A stretch of DNA of 64,000 nucleotides from Shewanella marisflavi (GCF_023283925.1 NZ_JAKIKX010000014.1:1-64000); one strand, 5' to 3'; shown: positions 28,401 through 36,799, counted from the first letter of the stretch. Made by a program: numbers and translations. Notes: a model not told the origin generated them from the letters alone.

Positions 28401-28491
28401 ATCTTAACCTTTAATTTTCAAACAAGCGTTTAGTTTTAGGTTAAGATATCAGCATCTGTCGGGAATACCAATTCCGATTGCAGCAGAGATA

Positions 28492-28519
28492 AAAAAAGCA
28501 CCTTGCGGTGCTTTTTCTG
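28492..28519 (-). terminator. Rho-independent terminator of mtnC
   Basis: AAAAAAGCACC and GGTGCTTTTT pair around TTGC. Read on the minus strand the stem is followed by a long T-run, placing it just after the mtnC stop. Confidence 0.88.
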
Positions 28520-28531
28520 TTTATAAGGGAA

Positions 28532-29212
28532 TCAACTGAGGCTCAACTCTTTGAAGTTGGCGATCTGTGGGTAGTCGCCTGTACGTTGAGTGGTCTCACG
28601 CACCATCTGGATCACGCGCATGCCAGCCTGTTCGGCCGCCTTGAGCTCTTCCAGTACGTCAGAGATAAACAGTACCTGCTTAGGCGCCAGGCTGATGGTA
28701 TTGATGATATTGCTGTAAGCCTGTTTAAACAGCTTGTTACCGGTACGGGTATCGAAGTGACCATCGAAGTACTCGGTCAGGTCGCCACCATCGCTGTGGC
28801 TGAACAGGAGTTTCTGTGCATCTACCGAGCCAGATGAGAAGCTGTAAAGACGTACGTTTTGCGCCTTAATATCTTTCACGCTGTCGATAAAATCAGGGTA
28901 GATATGTCCCTTAAATTCACCTTTGGCGTAGCCCTGTTTCCAGATTAGGCCTTGAAGTGTCTTAAGCGGAGTCGCCTTGCGATCTTCAGCAATCCACAGT
29001 TCTAAGATCTCGACGACACGTTCTAGTGAGGCTTCGGGTTCAAGCGCGATATCTTTAACATCGCTAATGCAGTTATCGACTAATACATTAGTTTGATTTT
29101 CTTCTAAAAAATCAGCAAGGACCTTAGCCGAATAGGGAAAAAGGGTGTCCTGAATAAAGTTCAGATCGGTTGTTGTACCTGCTGTATCTACAACTATGGC
29201 TCGAATACCCAT
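28532..29212 (-). CDS. mtnC: Acireductone synthase / enolase-phosphatase E1
   Basis: A 226-residue HAD-superfamily protein of the methionine salvage pathway, converting 2,3-diketo-5-methylthiopentyl-1-phosphate to acireductone. Motif I reads [11 protein letters not shown]: the nucleophile D9 is present, but the Glu usual in MtnC (DIEGT) is A11. Motif II is [15 protein letters not shown], and motif IV includes [13 protein letters not shown]. Length is normal. No other mtn gene is nearby. The changed motif I may be lineage-wide rather than a defect. Confidence 0.88.
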   Translation of the reverse strand: MGIRAIVVDTAGTTTDLNFIQDTLFPYSAKVLADFLEENQTNVLVDNCISDVKDIALEPEASLERVVEILELWIAEDRKATPLKTLQGLIWKQGYAKGEFKGHIYPDFIDSVKDIKAQNVRLYSFSSGSVDAQKLLFSHSDGGDLTEYFDGHFDTRTGNKLFKQAYSNIINTISLAPKQVLFISDVLEELKAAEQAGMRVIQMVRETTQRTGDYPQIANFKELSLS

Positions 29213-29611
29213 ACGTTGGCTTACTCCACTATGTATTAATAGAAATGATCCGCTTATACGACAGGCCAGATCCTAAGCTGAAAACGCCCCTTTGGCTAGG
29301 GTCTGTTTCTCTTTCAGGTTTAATTTGTGCTTATGAGCCAAGTAACATAGTTTGGCTATGTCAATGGCAAGCAACAAAGCGCAATGCGTTTAGCTCACCC
29401 CTTGGGACAGCGCTTGGAGGCGATAGGTAAAGGGTGACCGCCAGTTTATGTAGAATACTACATCACGCCGACTCTGCCTCGTATAAATCGCCGACAAGTT
29501 ACCGCACTAACAAACAGCAAGGGTCAATCGACCTTGCCGGATCAAGGTTTGACTTGTATTTGGTTGAATATCATACTAATCCGCTTAAGTCAGAGGATCA
29601 GGGAAAGGCGT
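29213..29611. other. Gap between mtnC and Sel1-repeat gene
   Basis: About 400 bases separating two divergent genes, so both promoters should be here. GCAAGGGTC-AATC-GACCTTGC at 29518-29538 is a hairpin with one bulge. Two short open frames in this stretch have no recognisable protein features and are not called. Confidence 0.5.
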
Positions 29612-30418
29612 ATGACGTTAAAATATAGCGGTTTTTTTAGCTGCATAGCATTGATAGCTAGTTGTGTTTGTTTGCCGCTTGCGGCCGAGATCAGCGTAAA
29701 GCCGCTGCCTACTCAGCTGGAGAGCTGTGAGCGTGGCGAGTGCATCGACCACTTCAAAGAATACAAGACACTGGCCCGTTACGGCCATTCCGATGCCATG
29801 TACACCCTGGCTGAGATGTACCGTTTGGGGTATGGCACTCAGGTCGACATGGAGCGATCTACCAAGTGGTATCGGCGCGCGGCCAAGTTAGGTAATCCTT
29901 TTGCCCAGTACAAGGCGGCTATTCTCTATTTGCAAGATGGCGAGAACCGGGATATCGACAAGGCGATGCGCTATCTGCGAGATGCCAATCGCGGCGATCT
30001 GAATGAGGCGGCTCACCTGCTGGGGATGCTCTATATAGAAGGCGAGCTGGTGGAAAAGGACAAGGAGAAAGCCAAGGCTTACCTGATCAAGGCCTATGAG
30101 GCGGGACATGAGCCGACGCTGAATCTGCTGGCAGAAGCCAGCGAGGTGGCCCTGGAGGTGAAGCGTCAGGCAGAGGTTCAGCCAGTAAAGGAGACTGCAA
30201 GACAAGCGCCTACTGATGATATGGAGGTGATCGAAGTGCGAGCACCTAGTATCGAAGAGGTATTTAGTTACCACATTGCCACCATGCGTGGTGGAGTACC
30301 CGATGCGGTCAGCGGCACGGGAACCTCTCTGCGGGGGCGTACCTGCGGTGAGATGATCTCCTGTAATAGTCAGTCTGACCGGGAGCGAATTAGAGACTTT
30401 CTTATGTCGACCTGGTAA
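29612..30418 (+). CDS. Exported Sel1-repeat (TPR-like) protein
   Basis: A 268-residue protein with a signal peptide (CIALIASCVCLPLAAE). Three to four Sel1-like repeats follow from about residue 50 to 170: AMYTLAEMYRLGYG, PFAQYKAAILYLQDG, EAAHLLGMLYIEGEL, TLNLLAEASE. The C-terminal 90 residues lack repeats but contain the pair TCGEMISC, perhaps a disulphide. Sel1 proteins are scaffolds for protein contacts; the partner is unknown. AAAGG precedes the ATG at 29612. The next exported gene starts 44 bases later and may be co-transcribed. Confidence 0.8.
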   Translation: MTLKYSGFFSCIALIASCVCLPLAAEISVKPLPTQLESCERGECIDHFKEYKTLARYGHSDAMYTLAEMYRLGYGTQVDMERSTKWYRRAAKLGNPFAQYKAAILYLQDGENRDIDKAMRYLRDANRGDLNEAAHLLGMLYIEGELVEKDKEKAKAYLIKAYEAGHEPTLNLLAEASEVALEVKRQAEVQPVKETARQAPTDDMEVIEVRAPSIEEVFSYHIATMRGGVPDAVSGTGTSLRGRTCGEMISCNSQSDRERIRDFLMSTW

Positions 30419-30461
30419 CGGCTTGCGTTGCGTTATCACTTAACAACAAAAAGGAATACAC

Positions 30462-31616
30462 GTGATAAATAAATGGATTGTAGGCGTTATTTTACTGCTC
30501 GGCAGCAGCTTGAACCAGGTTCAGGCGGCAACTCCTCATCTGGAGACCCTGATGGTCAAGGCTCCGGACATTGAAAAGCCCATTGCCTTTAATGTCACTC
30601 TGCCCCCAAGCTACGGTAAGAATCCCGATAAGCGCTATGTGCTCCTATTCGACTTTCATCCCCGCAGTCGCGGCTACCTGGATGGCATGCATGACTGGAT
30701 GAGCCATAACGGTGACTGGCCTTGGTTGGAGACCATTATCGTCACGGCGCCCGATGGTGACGAGACCTTAGGTCAGCTGAAGAGTAGGGCAATTGAGCAG
30801 GAGGGTAGTACCGCCTTGCTTGATTTCATGGAGCAGTCGCTGCTGCCGACCATTGATGCCAAGTATCGCACCAATGGTTTTCGTATCATGAACGGCTTTA
30901 CCGGCAATGCCGGCTTGGTGCTCTACACCCTGCTTAATCGGCCTGAGTTGTTTAATGCCTATTTGGCGGCAAGCCCAGTACTGAGTGACGACTTTGCCTA
31001 TGTGATGAAATCGGCTGCCGTGAAGCTGGAGCGTATTAAGGGCAAGCCACGCTACCTGATGCTGACCACCAGTGACAGCAATTTCGAGCAGCGTCAGCTG
31101 GCAGATTTCGCTGCCTTCGAGGAGCTTCTCAAGACGACTAATCATCCGGCGTTGCACTATAAGGTGAAGCGTTTCGACGGCACCTACTATATGACACAGC
31201 CAATCCTAGCGACCGCTTATGGCATAGAGTGGCTGTTCGATGACTATCACAGGGTGCTCTCGCCTGACTCAGAAATTGCTAAGGGCGGCGTCAAAGGGAT
31301 CCTCGACCACTACCGTTTTCTGTCGCAGCAGAAGTATGGCTTTGCCGTGCCCTCTACCGATTCGCTGATCGCCTTGGCGGATGCCGAGTTTGCCAAGGAT
31401 AGCGACAAGGGGCTCAGCATCTACCGCGCGGCGGTGGAGGCTAACCCTGAGTCCCACACTGCACACGATGCCTTGGCTCGGGTCTATGGCGAGCTGAAGA
31501 TGTTTGATCAGGCTATCGAGCAGCAGAAGTTGGCGTTGGCCAAGACAGATCATCCTTTCTGGACCCGCAAATACAGTGAGAGTTTGGCTGCGTTTGAGGC
31601 TCAGAAGCGGCCTTAA
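30462..31616 (+). CDS. Exported esterase-like protein with C-terminal TPR
   Basis: A 384-residue protein with a signal peptide ending VQAAT. It has an alpha/beta-hydrolase domain of the Fes/IroE-type putative esterases (FNVTLPPSYGKNPDKRYVLL, then ETIIVTAPDGDE), and TPR-like helices from about residue 310 (AVEANPESHTAHDALARVYG). At the nucleophile elbow, where the family has GxSxGG, this protein reads GFTGNAG, with Thr in place of Ser. It may therefore be a non-catalytic binding protein or use another residue. The start is GTG at 30462 after AAGGA. Confidence 0.75.
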   Translation: MINKWIVGVILLLGSSLNQVQAATPHLETLMVKAPDIEKPIAFNVTLPPSYGKNPDKRYVLLFDFHPRSRGYLDGMHDWMSHNGDWPWLETIIVTAPDGDETLGQLKSRAIEQEGSTALLDFMEQSLLPTIDAKYRTNGFRIMNGFTGNAGLVLYTLLNRPELFNAYLAASPVLSDDFAYVMKSAAVKLERIKGKPRYLMLTTSDSNFEQRQLADFAAFEELLKTTNHPALHYKVKRFDGTYYMTQPILATAYGIEWLFDDYHRVLSPDSEIAKGGVKGILDHYRFLSQQKYGFAVPSTDSLIALADAEFAKDSDKGLSIYRAAVEANPESHTAHDALARVYGELKMFDQAIEQQKLALAKTDHPFWTRKYSESLAAFEAQKRP

Positions 31617-31656
31617 CAGCTTCCCATAAGCTTTTTACACTCAGCCATAAGGTTCA

Positions 31657-31711
31657 GCCCAAACCCATCCGCATTTGCCCTTTTTTGGTGCAGATGCTGT
31701 TGGGTTTGGGC
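31657..31711. repeat. Perfect 11-bp inverted repeat
   Basis: GCCCAAACCCA and TGGGTTTGGGC enclose 33 bases that include a T6 tract. The structure follows the esterase-like gene and precedes the next. It could end transcription or be a recognition site; there is no T-run after the second arm. Confidence 0.6.
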
Positions 31712-31893
31712 GCCACCAGAGTGGATCTCTAGCGTTAATCCAATCGGTTTTCCGAGTTGCACCCCCCTATTCTGCTTAGGTTTTCACTCATACAGCCATG
31801 TTTCCGCTGTGTCTTGCCCTTGGTGCCACTCTGGCGAGTGGGGTTGGCGCCATAGTTGCAACGCTCAGGATAGTTACCTTTGGAGAGCAGTCT

Positions 31894-32841
31894 ATGGCGG
31901 CAATGAGTTATTTGAGCGTGATCGAGCGTTACCATGAACATGAGCAGTTGGTAAAAGAGTTGATGGAGTCGATTCTGGTGGGGATAAGCGATCCCCTGAT
32001 GTTGTCTGACCCAGGTTTTCGGGTGCGGGCGATGGCCGAGATTGCCAACAGTTATCCCTTTATCGAGCTGCTTTATGTGCTCGACGGCGATGGAGTGCAG
32101 ATCAGCGAGAATGTCGCTATAGTCAATCGTGTGGTGCAGGCTATTCCTGTTGGGCGCAACCTGAGCCGCAGCCATCGTCCCTATTTCTCGAAGGCGCAGG
32201 AGAGTAAGCGCCTTAAGATCACCACCCCCTATCTCTCCAATGCCAGCGGCAAACTGTGTTTGTCGGCCTCTTACCGTATCGATGACGATGCTGGGCGAGG
32301 CTTTATCGTGGTGGATATCAACTTGACCCAGTTGATTGAATTCATGATGGGCGATAGAGCCAGACGCCGGGCGACACCACTGTTTAAGGGCATTTACTCG
32401 GCATTGGTGCTGGGGCTGTTTATCATGGTGTTCGTGCTGATCAGCATGGCAACCGTGGATATTGTCGCCTTATTGGCACAAGGCGTTGTGCCCAGTGGAT
32501 CCATTAAGCCCTTTAGCATCATCATCTTCATCACCCTGGCCTTGGCGGTGTTCGATCTGGGTAAGACGATACTCGAAGAAGAGGTGTTAATGCATAAGGA
32601 TATCTTCCGTCACAGCTCTACCCGGCGCACCATCACCCGCTTTATCTCCACTATCTTAATTGCCGTTTCTATCGAGGCGCTATTGACCATGTTTAAGGCC
32701 TCTCTGGGTGAGATGGAGTATGTGCTGCCGGCCATCGGCATGATGTTTGCCGTGGTTGGCTTGCTGGTGGGGTTGGGGATTTATGTGTTTCTCGGTGCCA
32801 AGGCCGAGCTGCTGCTTAAGCAGGGCAATGGAAAGCCTTAA
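31894..32841 (+). CDS. PDC-sensor-domain membrane protein, no output domain
   Basis: A 315-residue protein. Residues 1-155 look like a PDC/Cache-type sensor fold (YPFIELLYVLDGDGVQIS, SRSHRPYFSKA, ISTPYLS-like strand, GFIVVDIN). Then come four membrane helices at about residues 165-190, 205-225, 245-270 and 275-300. There is no kinase, cyclase or methyl-accepting domain, so the signal must pass to another protein. GGAG eight bases upstream supports the ATG at 31894; the frame is open from 31798, and a start there would add a hydrophobic N-terminal segment resembling a further membrane helix. Confidence 0.65.
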   Translation: MAAMSYLSVIERYHEHEQLVKELMESILVGISDPLMLSDPGFRVRAMAEIANSYPFIELLYVLDGDGVQISENVAIVNRVVQAIPVGRNLSRSHRPYFSKAQESKRLKITTPYLSNASGKLCLSASYRIDDDAGRGFIVVDINLTQLIEFMMGDRARRRATPLFKGIYSALVLGLFIMVFVLISMATVDIVALLAQGVVPSGSIKPFSIIIFITLALAVFDLGKTILEEEVLMHKDIFRHSSTRRTITRFISTILIAVSIEALLTMFKASLGEMEYVLPAIGMMFAVVGLLVGLGIYVFLGAKAELLLKQGNGKP

Positions 32842-32887
32842 GCCCTTAAACTAGGCAGACCTGAGGCGTTACTTAAGCTAGTACAAG

Positions 32888-32910
32888 GTGCCGCTCTGCT
32901 GGAGCGGCAC
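32888..32910. other. Hairpin between convergent genes
   Basis: GTGCCGCTC and GAGCGGCAC pair perfectly around TGCTG, between the convergent PDC-protein gene and the gene ending at 32972. There is no clear T-run. Confidence 0.55.
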
Positions 32911-32971
32911 ACTCCAGAGCAGTTGGGACGGTATTGGCACACTGGCTTATCCGTCGCTTTATTCTATGTGA

Positions 32972-34045
32972 CTATTCGCCGCCCTTCCTGGCCCAACCCG
33001 CAGGCAGGCTGTTTTCCATTCTATCTAGGCGTTGTAGCAGCTGGTTCTGATTGTCGATCACTTGCTGTTGATTGGCGATGATCTGCTGCTGAATTGCTTG
33101 AGTCTGGCAGTATCTCAGCTTGTTATGGCCGTAATTGGCCGCCGTCAGTGCCGCCGAGGAGATACCGTTGAGTAGCTCACCGAACTTCTTCAAAGGGTTA
33201 TTCTTTATTGTGCCGCCCACATAGCCATGCACCTGAGCGACAGGTTCAATCTTGGTGGTGCCCAGCGCCTTGAGCAGTTGACCGAATAGCTTAATGGAGC
33301 CCGCGCCGGCGGTGACGAAGAACGCCGCCTGTTCAAACTCGGCAGGATTGCCGTTGATAAACTGGCAGCTGTCGCCTACCAGGCTGTTGATGCTGAGACT
33401 GGTATTGATATTGGGGCTGAGCCCTTGTCTTAAAGTCTCCAGATGGGTCGTCATCTCGTGAAATACATCGAAGAAGCCAGATTGGAAGGCACCACCGTCG
33501 ACAGTGAAGGCGCGGTAGAGGGGATAAAGCGAGTAGCCAGGCATGGCGTCGATCAGGTTGATCATGGGGTCGAAGTGGTAGATGTTGCCTAGCAGGCTGC
33601 TGTCTTGCATGTTAAATAGCAGGTTACCCGTAGACTCCAGATCGCTCACGAAGGCGATAAGATCGTTTTTAAAGCGGTAGCAGTCGCTGCCACCTGAGCA
33701 GCTGGCGCCACCAAAGGCCGCGAGTCCCTCAAATTCTTGTTGGATCACCATGCGACCTTCGCTGCCAGCGTTTTCAATCATGTCGAACATCTGTTGGGTA
33801 TAGCCATTAAAACTTTGTTGTGCTTTCTGTAAAATCAGCACCTTACCTTGTATGTCTACCGTATTGGTGACGGTTTTACCGGCATCTTCTGCGGCGTCGG
33901 CGGCGTCTGTTGCCGTGATTTTGAGTTTATTCCAGATATCGGTAAGTAGATCGGCCTGGCTGTTTGGGCTATAGGTTAAGCCTGTGGCGGCAATTAAACC
34001 GGCAATCAGCAAAGGGTATGCGCGGGAGAATGTATGGCTGTTCAT
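32972..34045 (-). CDS. Exported protein of unknown function
   Basis: A 357-residue protein with a signal peptide (PLLIAGLIAATGLTYSPNSQAD). It has an Ala/Asp-rich helical start, paired cysteines in SCSGGSDCYRF, and a C-terminal coiled coil (QQQIIANQQQVIDNQNQLLQRLDRME). The cysteine loop suggests a periplasmic or secreted protein. The ATG at 34045 has TAGGAG upstream. No family was recognised and the neighbours give no hint. Confidence 0.7.
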   Translation of the reverse strand: MNSHTFSRAYPLLIAGLIAATGLTYSPNSQADLLTDIWNKLKITATDAADAAEDAGKTVTNTVDIQGKVLILQKAQQSFNGYTQQMFDMIENAGSEGRMVIQQEFEGLAAFGGASCSGGSDCYRFKNDLIAFVSDLESTGNLLFNMQDSSLLGNIYHFDPMINLIDAMPGYSLYPLYRAFTVDGGAFQSGFFDVFHEMTTHLETLRQGLSPNINTSLSINSLVGDSCQFINGNPAEFEQAAFFVTAGAGSIKLFGQLLKALGTTKIEPVAQVHGYVGGTIKNNPLKKFGELLNGISSAALTAANYGHNKLRYCQTQAIQQQIIANQQQVIDNQNQLLQRLDRMENSLPAGWARKGGE

Positions 34046-34450
34046 AGTGACTCCTAATTGATCACTCTTGATCAAGCAAGGGGAGATCTTTTAGGTATAG
34101 TGGCTATCGGTTGGGGGTGAGAATTGGCTGCTAGTGAAATATGCTCAAAGCAGAGTCCCCCGGGCGTTACAGGCGGTTTTATGCCGAATCACTCTGCTTT
34201 ACAGCGAGTGAGCAACTATCTTGTGTCGTCATTCGCGTCCGGCGTGTTTTTTGGCTAGGTAATAGTCGAGATTCTTGCTTGCTGCAATGTGAGCTCGGCG
34301 CTGTTTATTTGCCTCTAATGGGCGTAGCTTAGGCCGATAGCTAAGTCAGGTAGCTAAGTCAGGTAGCTAAGTCAGATAGCCCTGTGAGCCTGCTAATGAT
34401 GATGGCTTAATGCTTGTCGTTTGAAATGAAGAGCTTTGCACGAGGTTTTT
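34046..34450. other. Gene-poor gap before the GDCCVxC gene
   Basis: About 400 bases. It holds a three-unit 13-bp tandem repeat (34338-34376) and probably the promoters of the genes on either side. A short + frame at 34141 has no recognisable features. Confidence 0.5.
34338..34376. repeat. 13-bp tandem repeat, three units
   Basis: TAGCTAAGTCAGG is repeated three times without gaps, the last unit ending in A instead of G. It is about 75 bases upstream of the small GDCCVxC gene. Such short arrays often vary in number between strains. Confidence 0.95.
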
Positions 34451-34675
34451 ATGGCAAATCCAATCCAACTCAGATCCGAGATCACCTGTCCCCACTGTGG
34501 TTACAAGCAAGTGGAGACCATGCCCGAAGATGCCTGCCAATTCTTCTACGAATGCCAGGGCTGCCATGAGATTCTCAAACCCCTTCCGGGCGACTGCTGC
34601 GTCTTCTGCTCCTACGGCACAGTGAAGTGTCCGCCAATACAACGGGGACAATGTTGTCAGGGTAGGTCTTCTTGA
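34451..34675 (+). CDS. GDCCVxC-domain small cysteine-rich protein
   Basis: A 74-residue protein with a CPHC zinc-ribbon-like pair, a CQGC pair, and the signature GDCCVFCSYGTVKCPP. The GDCCVxC family contains selenocysteine-bearing members in other bacteria; here the positions are ordinary cysteines. It may bind metal or act in thiol chemistry; no function is proven. It is the only credible gene in a 1.4-kb gene-poor stretch. Confidence 0.8.
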   Translation: MANPIQLRSEITCPHCGYKQVETMPEDACQFFYECQGCHEILKPLPGDCCVFCSYGTVKCPPIQRGQCCQGRSS

Positions 34676-34847
34676 AGCTATTTCTAGCTGCATTTTTATC
34701 ACTTAAAGCAATAGGCAAATAGCTACCGAAGATCTGGAGTATTCTTAGTTCCACCGCGTTTACTAATGAATTTGTTAGCCGGGCGGCTACTGTTACCAAT
34801 CGCCTGCCGCGGGCTTATGTGCAGATACGTCTTCGGGACGCTGTAAA

Positions 34848-34895
34848 GCCATCCCTGGCCGCTTAACGAAAACATCTGACCGACATGGATGTTGG
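34848..34895. repeat. Two TCCN-loop palindromes
   Basis: GCCA-TCCC-TGGC at 34848-34859 and, in the opposite orientation, ACA-TGGA-TGT at 34883-34892. Both follow the pattern of a short stem around TCC plus one base, read on one strand or the other. Confidence 0.5.
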
Positions 34896-34899
34896 GAAT

Positions 34900-34927
34900 G
34901 CCGAAAAATGTTGGGAACATTTTCGGC
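34900..34927. other. 12-bp hairpin
   Basis: GCCGAAAAATGTT and AACATTTTCGGC pair around GGG with a single bulged A. It is A/T-rich in the middle of the stem and could be a terminator-like structure for the upstream GDCCVxC gene, although it is 220 bases away. Confidence 0.6.
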
Positions 34928-35114
34928 CCTGTTTTCGATACCCTCAGACATACCTACACACCTTATTCAACGTCTCTTCGATTAACCTGATTTTGTATCT
35001 GCTAGGTCAACAGTAGGAAAACTCATAAGTGATAGAGGAACAAAGAAATATCCAAATTTGATCGCATTTCATAGATGAATTAGTTGAGGCCAAATCGAAG
35101 AGACAGATGACCGG

Positions 35115-35328
35115 GTGTAAGCACGCTTTTGGCCTTCGGTGGCATGGCAGCTCTTTGACATCCATGTCATCGCTGCATTTGTGAATCCATTCACATCAGA
35201 TGCCACCGTAGAGCACCCAGGGATGGGCTTGAACAACTTCCCTGTTTAAAAGCCAGTTCGGCATCCATGCCTCTCGTTCGTGAGCTAGAAGCTGCGCTTC
35301 ACTCACCCTGCCAAAAGAGTGCTTGCAC
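35115..35328. repeat. Structured element bounded by 18-bp imperfect inverted repeats
   Basis: GTGTAAGCACGCTTTTGG (35115-35132) and CCAAAAGAGTGCTTGCAC (35311-35328) are inverted repeats with two mismatches. Nested inside are CGGTGGCAT/ATGCCACCG (35137-35145, 35200-35208), TGACA-TCCA-TGTCA (35156-35169), GTGAA-TCCA-TTCAC (35181-35194), GGCA-TCCA-TGCC (35260-35271) and GAAGC-TGC-GCTTC within GTGAG/CTCAC (35280-35306). The density of pairing is far above its surroundings. It may be a small non-autonomous mobile element or a structured RNA. Confidence 0.7.
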
Positions 35329-35333
35329 ATGAG

Positions 35334-35363
35334 GTCGTTCTTTCACATCCATGTGATCACGAC
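35334..35363. repeat. TCCA-loop hairpin with outer stem
   Basis: TCACA-TCCA-TGTGA (35343-35356) sits inside an outer GTCGT/ACGAC stem, with TTCTT-like and TC bulges. The first element (35147-35176) has the same plan: GCAG, a CTCTT bulge, TGACA-TCCA-TGTCA, a TCG bulge, CTGC. Confidence 0.6.
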
Positions 35364-35504
35364 ATTGGCATGTCCCTCTGCTGCACCCACGGCAGGCAAT
35401 TGATCACCAAGACGTTATGGTGAACTTGAATCTACGCAAACGTCATTGTCCTGCAGGCCAACCCAAACGATGAGTACGCCTCATCGCTCAGGCGCCTAAC
35501 AATC

Positions 35505-36731
35505 TTACTGATGAACCAACTTCCCGTTTTTCACCACTTCCTTACACACATCCACCCCATAGCTGTAGGCTAGGGCCGCGGGCGTGGTGATATCCCATAG
35601 GCAGAAATCGGCCTGCATACCAGGTTTGAGCACGCCGACAGTGGCCTCGACTCCTAGCGCCTTGGCGGCGTTGCGGGTCATGCCCGCCAGTGCCTCTTCT
35701 GGGGTGAGGCGGAACAGGGTGCAGCCCATGTTGAGCATCAGCAGGCTGGAGCAGAGCGGCGACGAGCCCGGGTTATAGTCGCTGGCCAGCACCATGGGCA
35801 CACTGTATTGGCGCAGCAGGTCGATAGGCGGCATTTGGGTTTCCCGCAGGAAATAGAAGGCGCCTGGGAGCAGGGTGGCGCAGGTGCCACTTTCACTCAG
35901 AGCCTTCACGCCAGCCTCGTCCAGGTATTCGATATGGTCTACCGACTTGGCGCCGAGATTCGCCGCCATAGCCGAACCGCCCAGGTTAGAGAGTTGCTCG
36001 GCGTGTAGCTTGATATCCAGCCCGGCTGCTTTGGCCGCGCTCAGTACGCGCTCAGTCTGCTCCAGGCTGAAGGCGATGTTTTCACAGAAGACATCCACGG
36101 CATCGGCCAGGTTTTCGTTAATGACCGCGGGCAGCATCTCGTCGATCACCAGGTCCACATAGGCGTCGCTGTTGTCCTTGTACTCGGGCGGAATGGCGTG
36201 GGCCCCGAGGAAGGTGGTCTTCACGTCCACATGATGATGCTTGCCCAGTTCGCGGGCGACCCTAAGGAGCTTGAGCTCGGTTTCTGTGTCCAGACCGTAG
36301 CCAGATTTTATCTCGACCGTGGTCACCCCTTCTTTGGCCAGGGCGTTGAGGCGTTGGCGTCCCAGTTCGAACAGCTCGGCCTCGCTGGCCTCGCGACAAG
36401 CCTTGACCGTGCTGATGATGCCGCCGCCAGCGCGGGCGATCTCTTCATAGCTGGCTCCTTGTAGGCGTAGCTCAAACTCGTTGGCGCGGTTGCCGGCGAA
36501 CACCAGATGGGTGTGGGCGTCGATAAGGCCTGGGGTAAGCCAGCCGCCCTTGCCTCTGTAAACCGGCGTTGACAAGACATCGAACTCGGGTAGCTCGCTA
36601 CGTGGACCCATCCAGACGATCTTGCCCTCCTTGACGGCGATGGCGGCATCGGTGATCGCACCGTAAGGCGCTGAAATTTCAGGGTCCATAGTGGCGATAT
36701 TGACGTCAATCCAAACCTGATCCCAAGACAT
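35505..36731 (-). CDS. hutI: Imidazolonepropionase
   Basis: A 408-residue amidohydrolase opening the ring of imidazolone-5-propionate to N-formimino-L-glutamate, step three of histidine breakdown. It has the metal motif [14 protein letters not shown], the [11 protein letters not shown] segment, HAEQLS and [12 protein letters not shown]. Length is typical (about 405). It is divergent from hutC, and the HutC-type palindrome lies 69 bases upstream of its start. No hutG was seen in the window. Confidence 0.96.
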   Translation of the reverse strand: MSWDQVWIDVNIATMDPEISAPYGAITDAAIAVKEGKIVWMGPRSELPEFDVLSTPVYRGKGGWLTPGLIDAHTHLVFAGNRANEFELRLQGASYEEIARAGGGIISTVKACREASEAELFELGRQRLNALAKEGVTTVEIKSGYGLDTETELKLLRVARELGKHHHVDVKTTFLGAHAIPPEYKDNSDAYVDLVIDEMLPAVINENLADAVDVFCENIAFSLEQTERVLSAAKAAGLDIKLHAEQLSNLGGSAMAANLGAKSVDHIEYLDEAGVKALSESGTCATLLPGAFYFLRETQMPPIDLLRQYSVPMVLASDYNPGSSPLCSSLLMLNMGCTLFRLTPEEALAGMTRNAAKALGVEATVGVLKPGMQADFCLWDITTPAALAYSYGVDVCKEVVKNGKLVHQ

Positions 36732-36799
36732 GATGTTTCCCTCGACTGGCGCGCCTTAACGGTGGCGGCAATAAATTTGTGTGAGCTAGCTTGTATTTA

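Larger units (their letters stand above)
34676..35504. other. Gene-poor, hairpin-rich region
   Basis: About 830 bases without a credible gene. It contains at least seven palindromes with a TCCN-type loop, an 18-bp imperfect inverted repeat spanning 35115-35328, a 9-bp inner inverted repeat, a 12-bp hairpin at 34900-34927 and a 7-bp hairpin at 35468-35486 near the hutI stop. A minus-strand frame at 34723-34920 looks like chance translation of repeats. Confidence 0.75.

Noticed and set aside
29170-29628. Two short + frames upstream of the Sel1 gene
   Set aside because: They overlap mtnC or the promoter gap and resemble nothing known.
34141-34332. 63-codon + frame
   Set aside because: No ribosome site, no domain and no supporting neighbour; treated as chance.
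34723-34920. 65-codon minus-strand frame in the hairpin-rich region
   Set aside because: It crosses two palindromes and a 12-bp hairpin, and looks like translation of repeat DNA.
35115-35328. Integron attC site or insertion sequence
   Set aside because: No transposase or integrase, no attC core sites, and no visible target duplication, so only a structured element is claimed.
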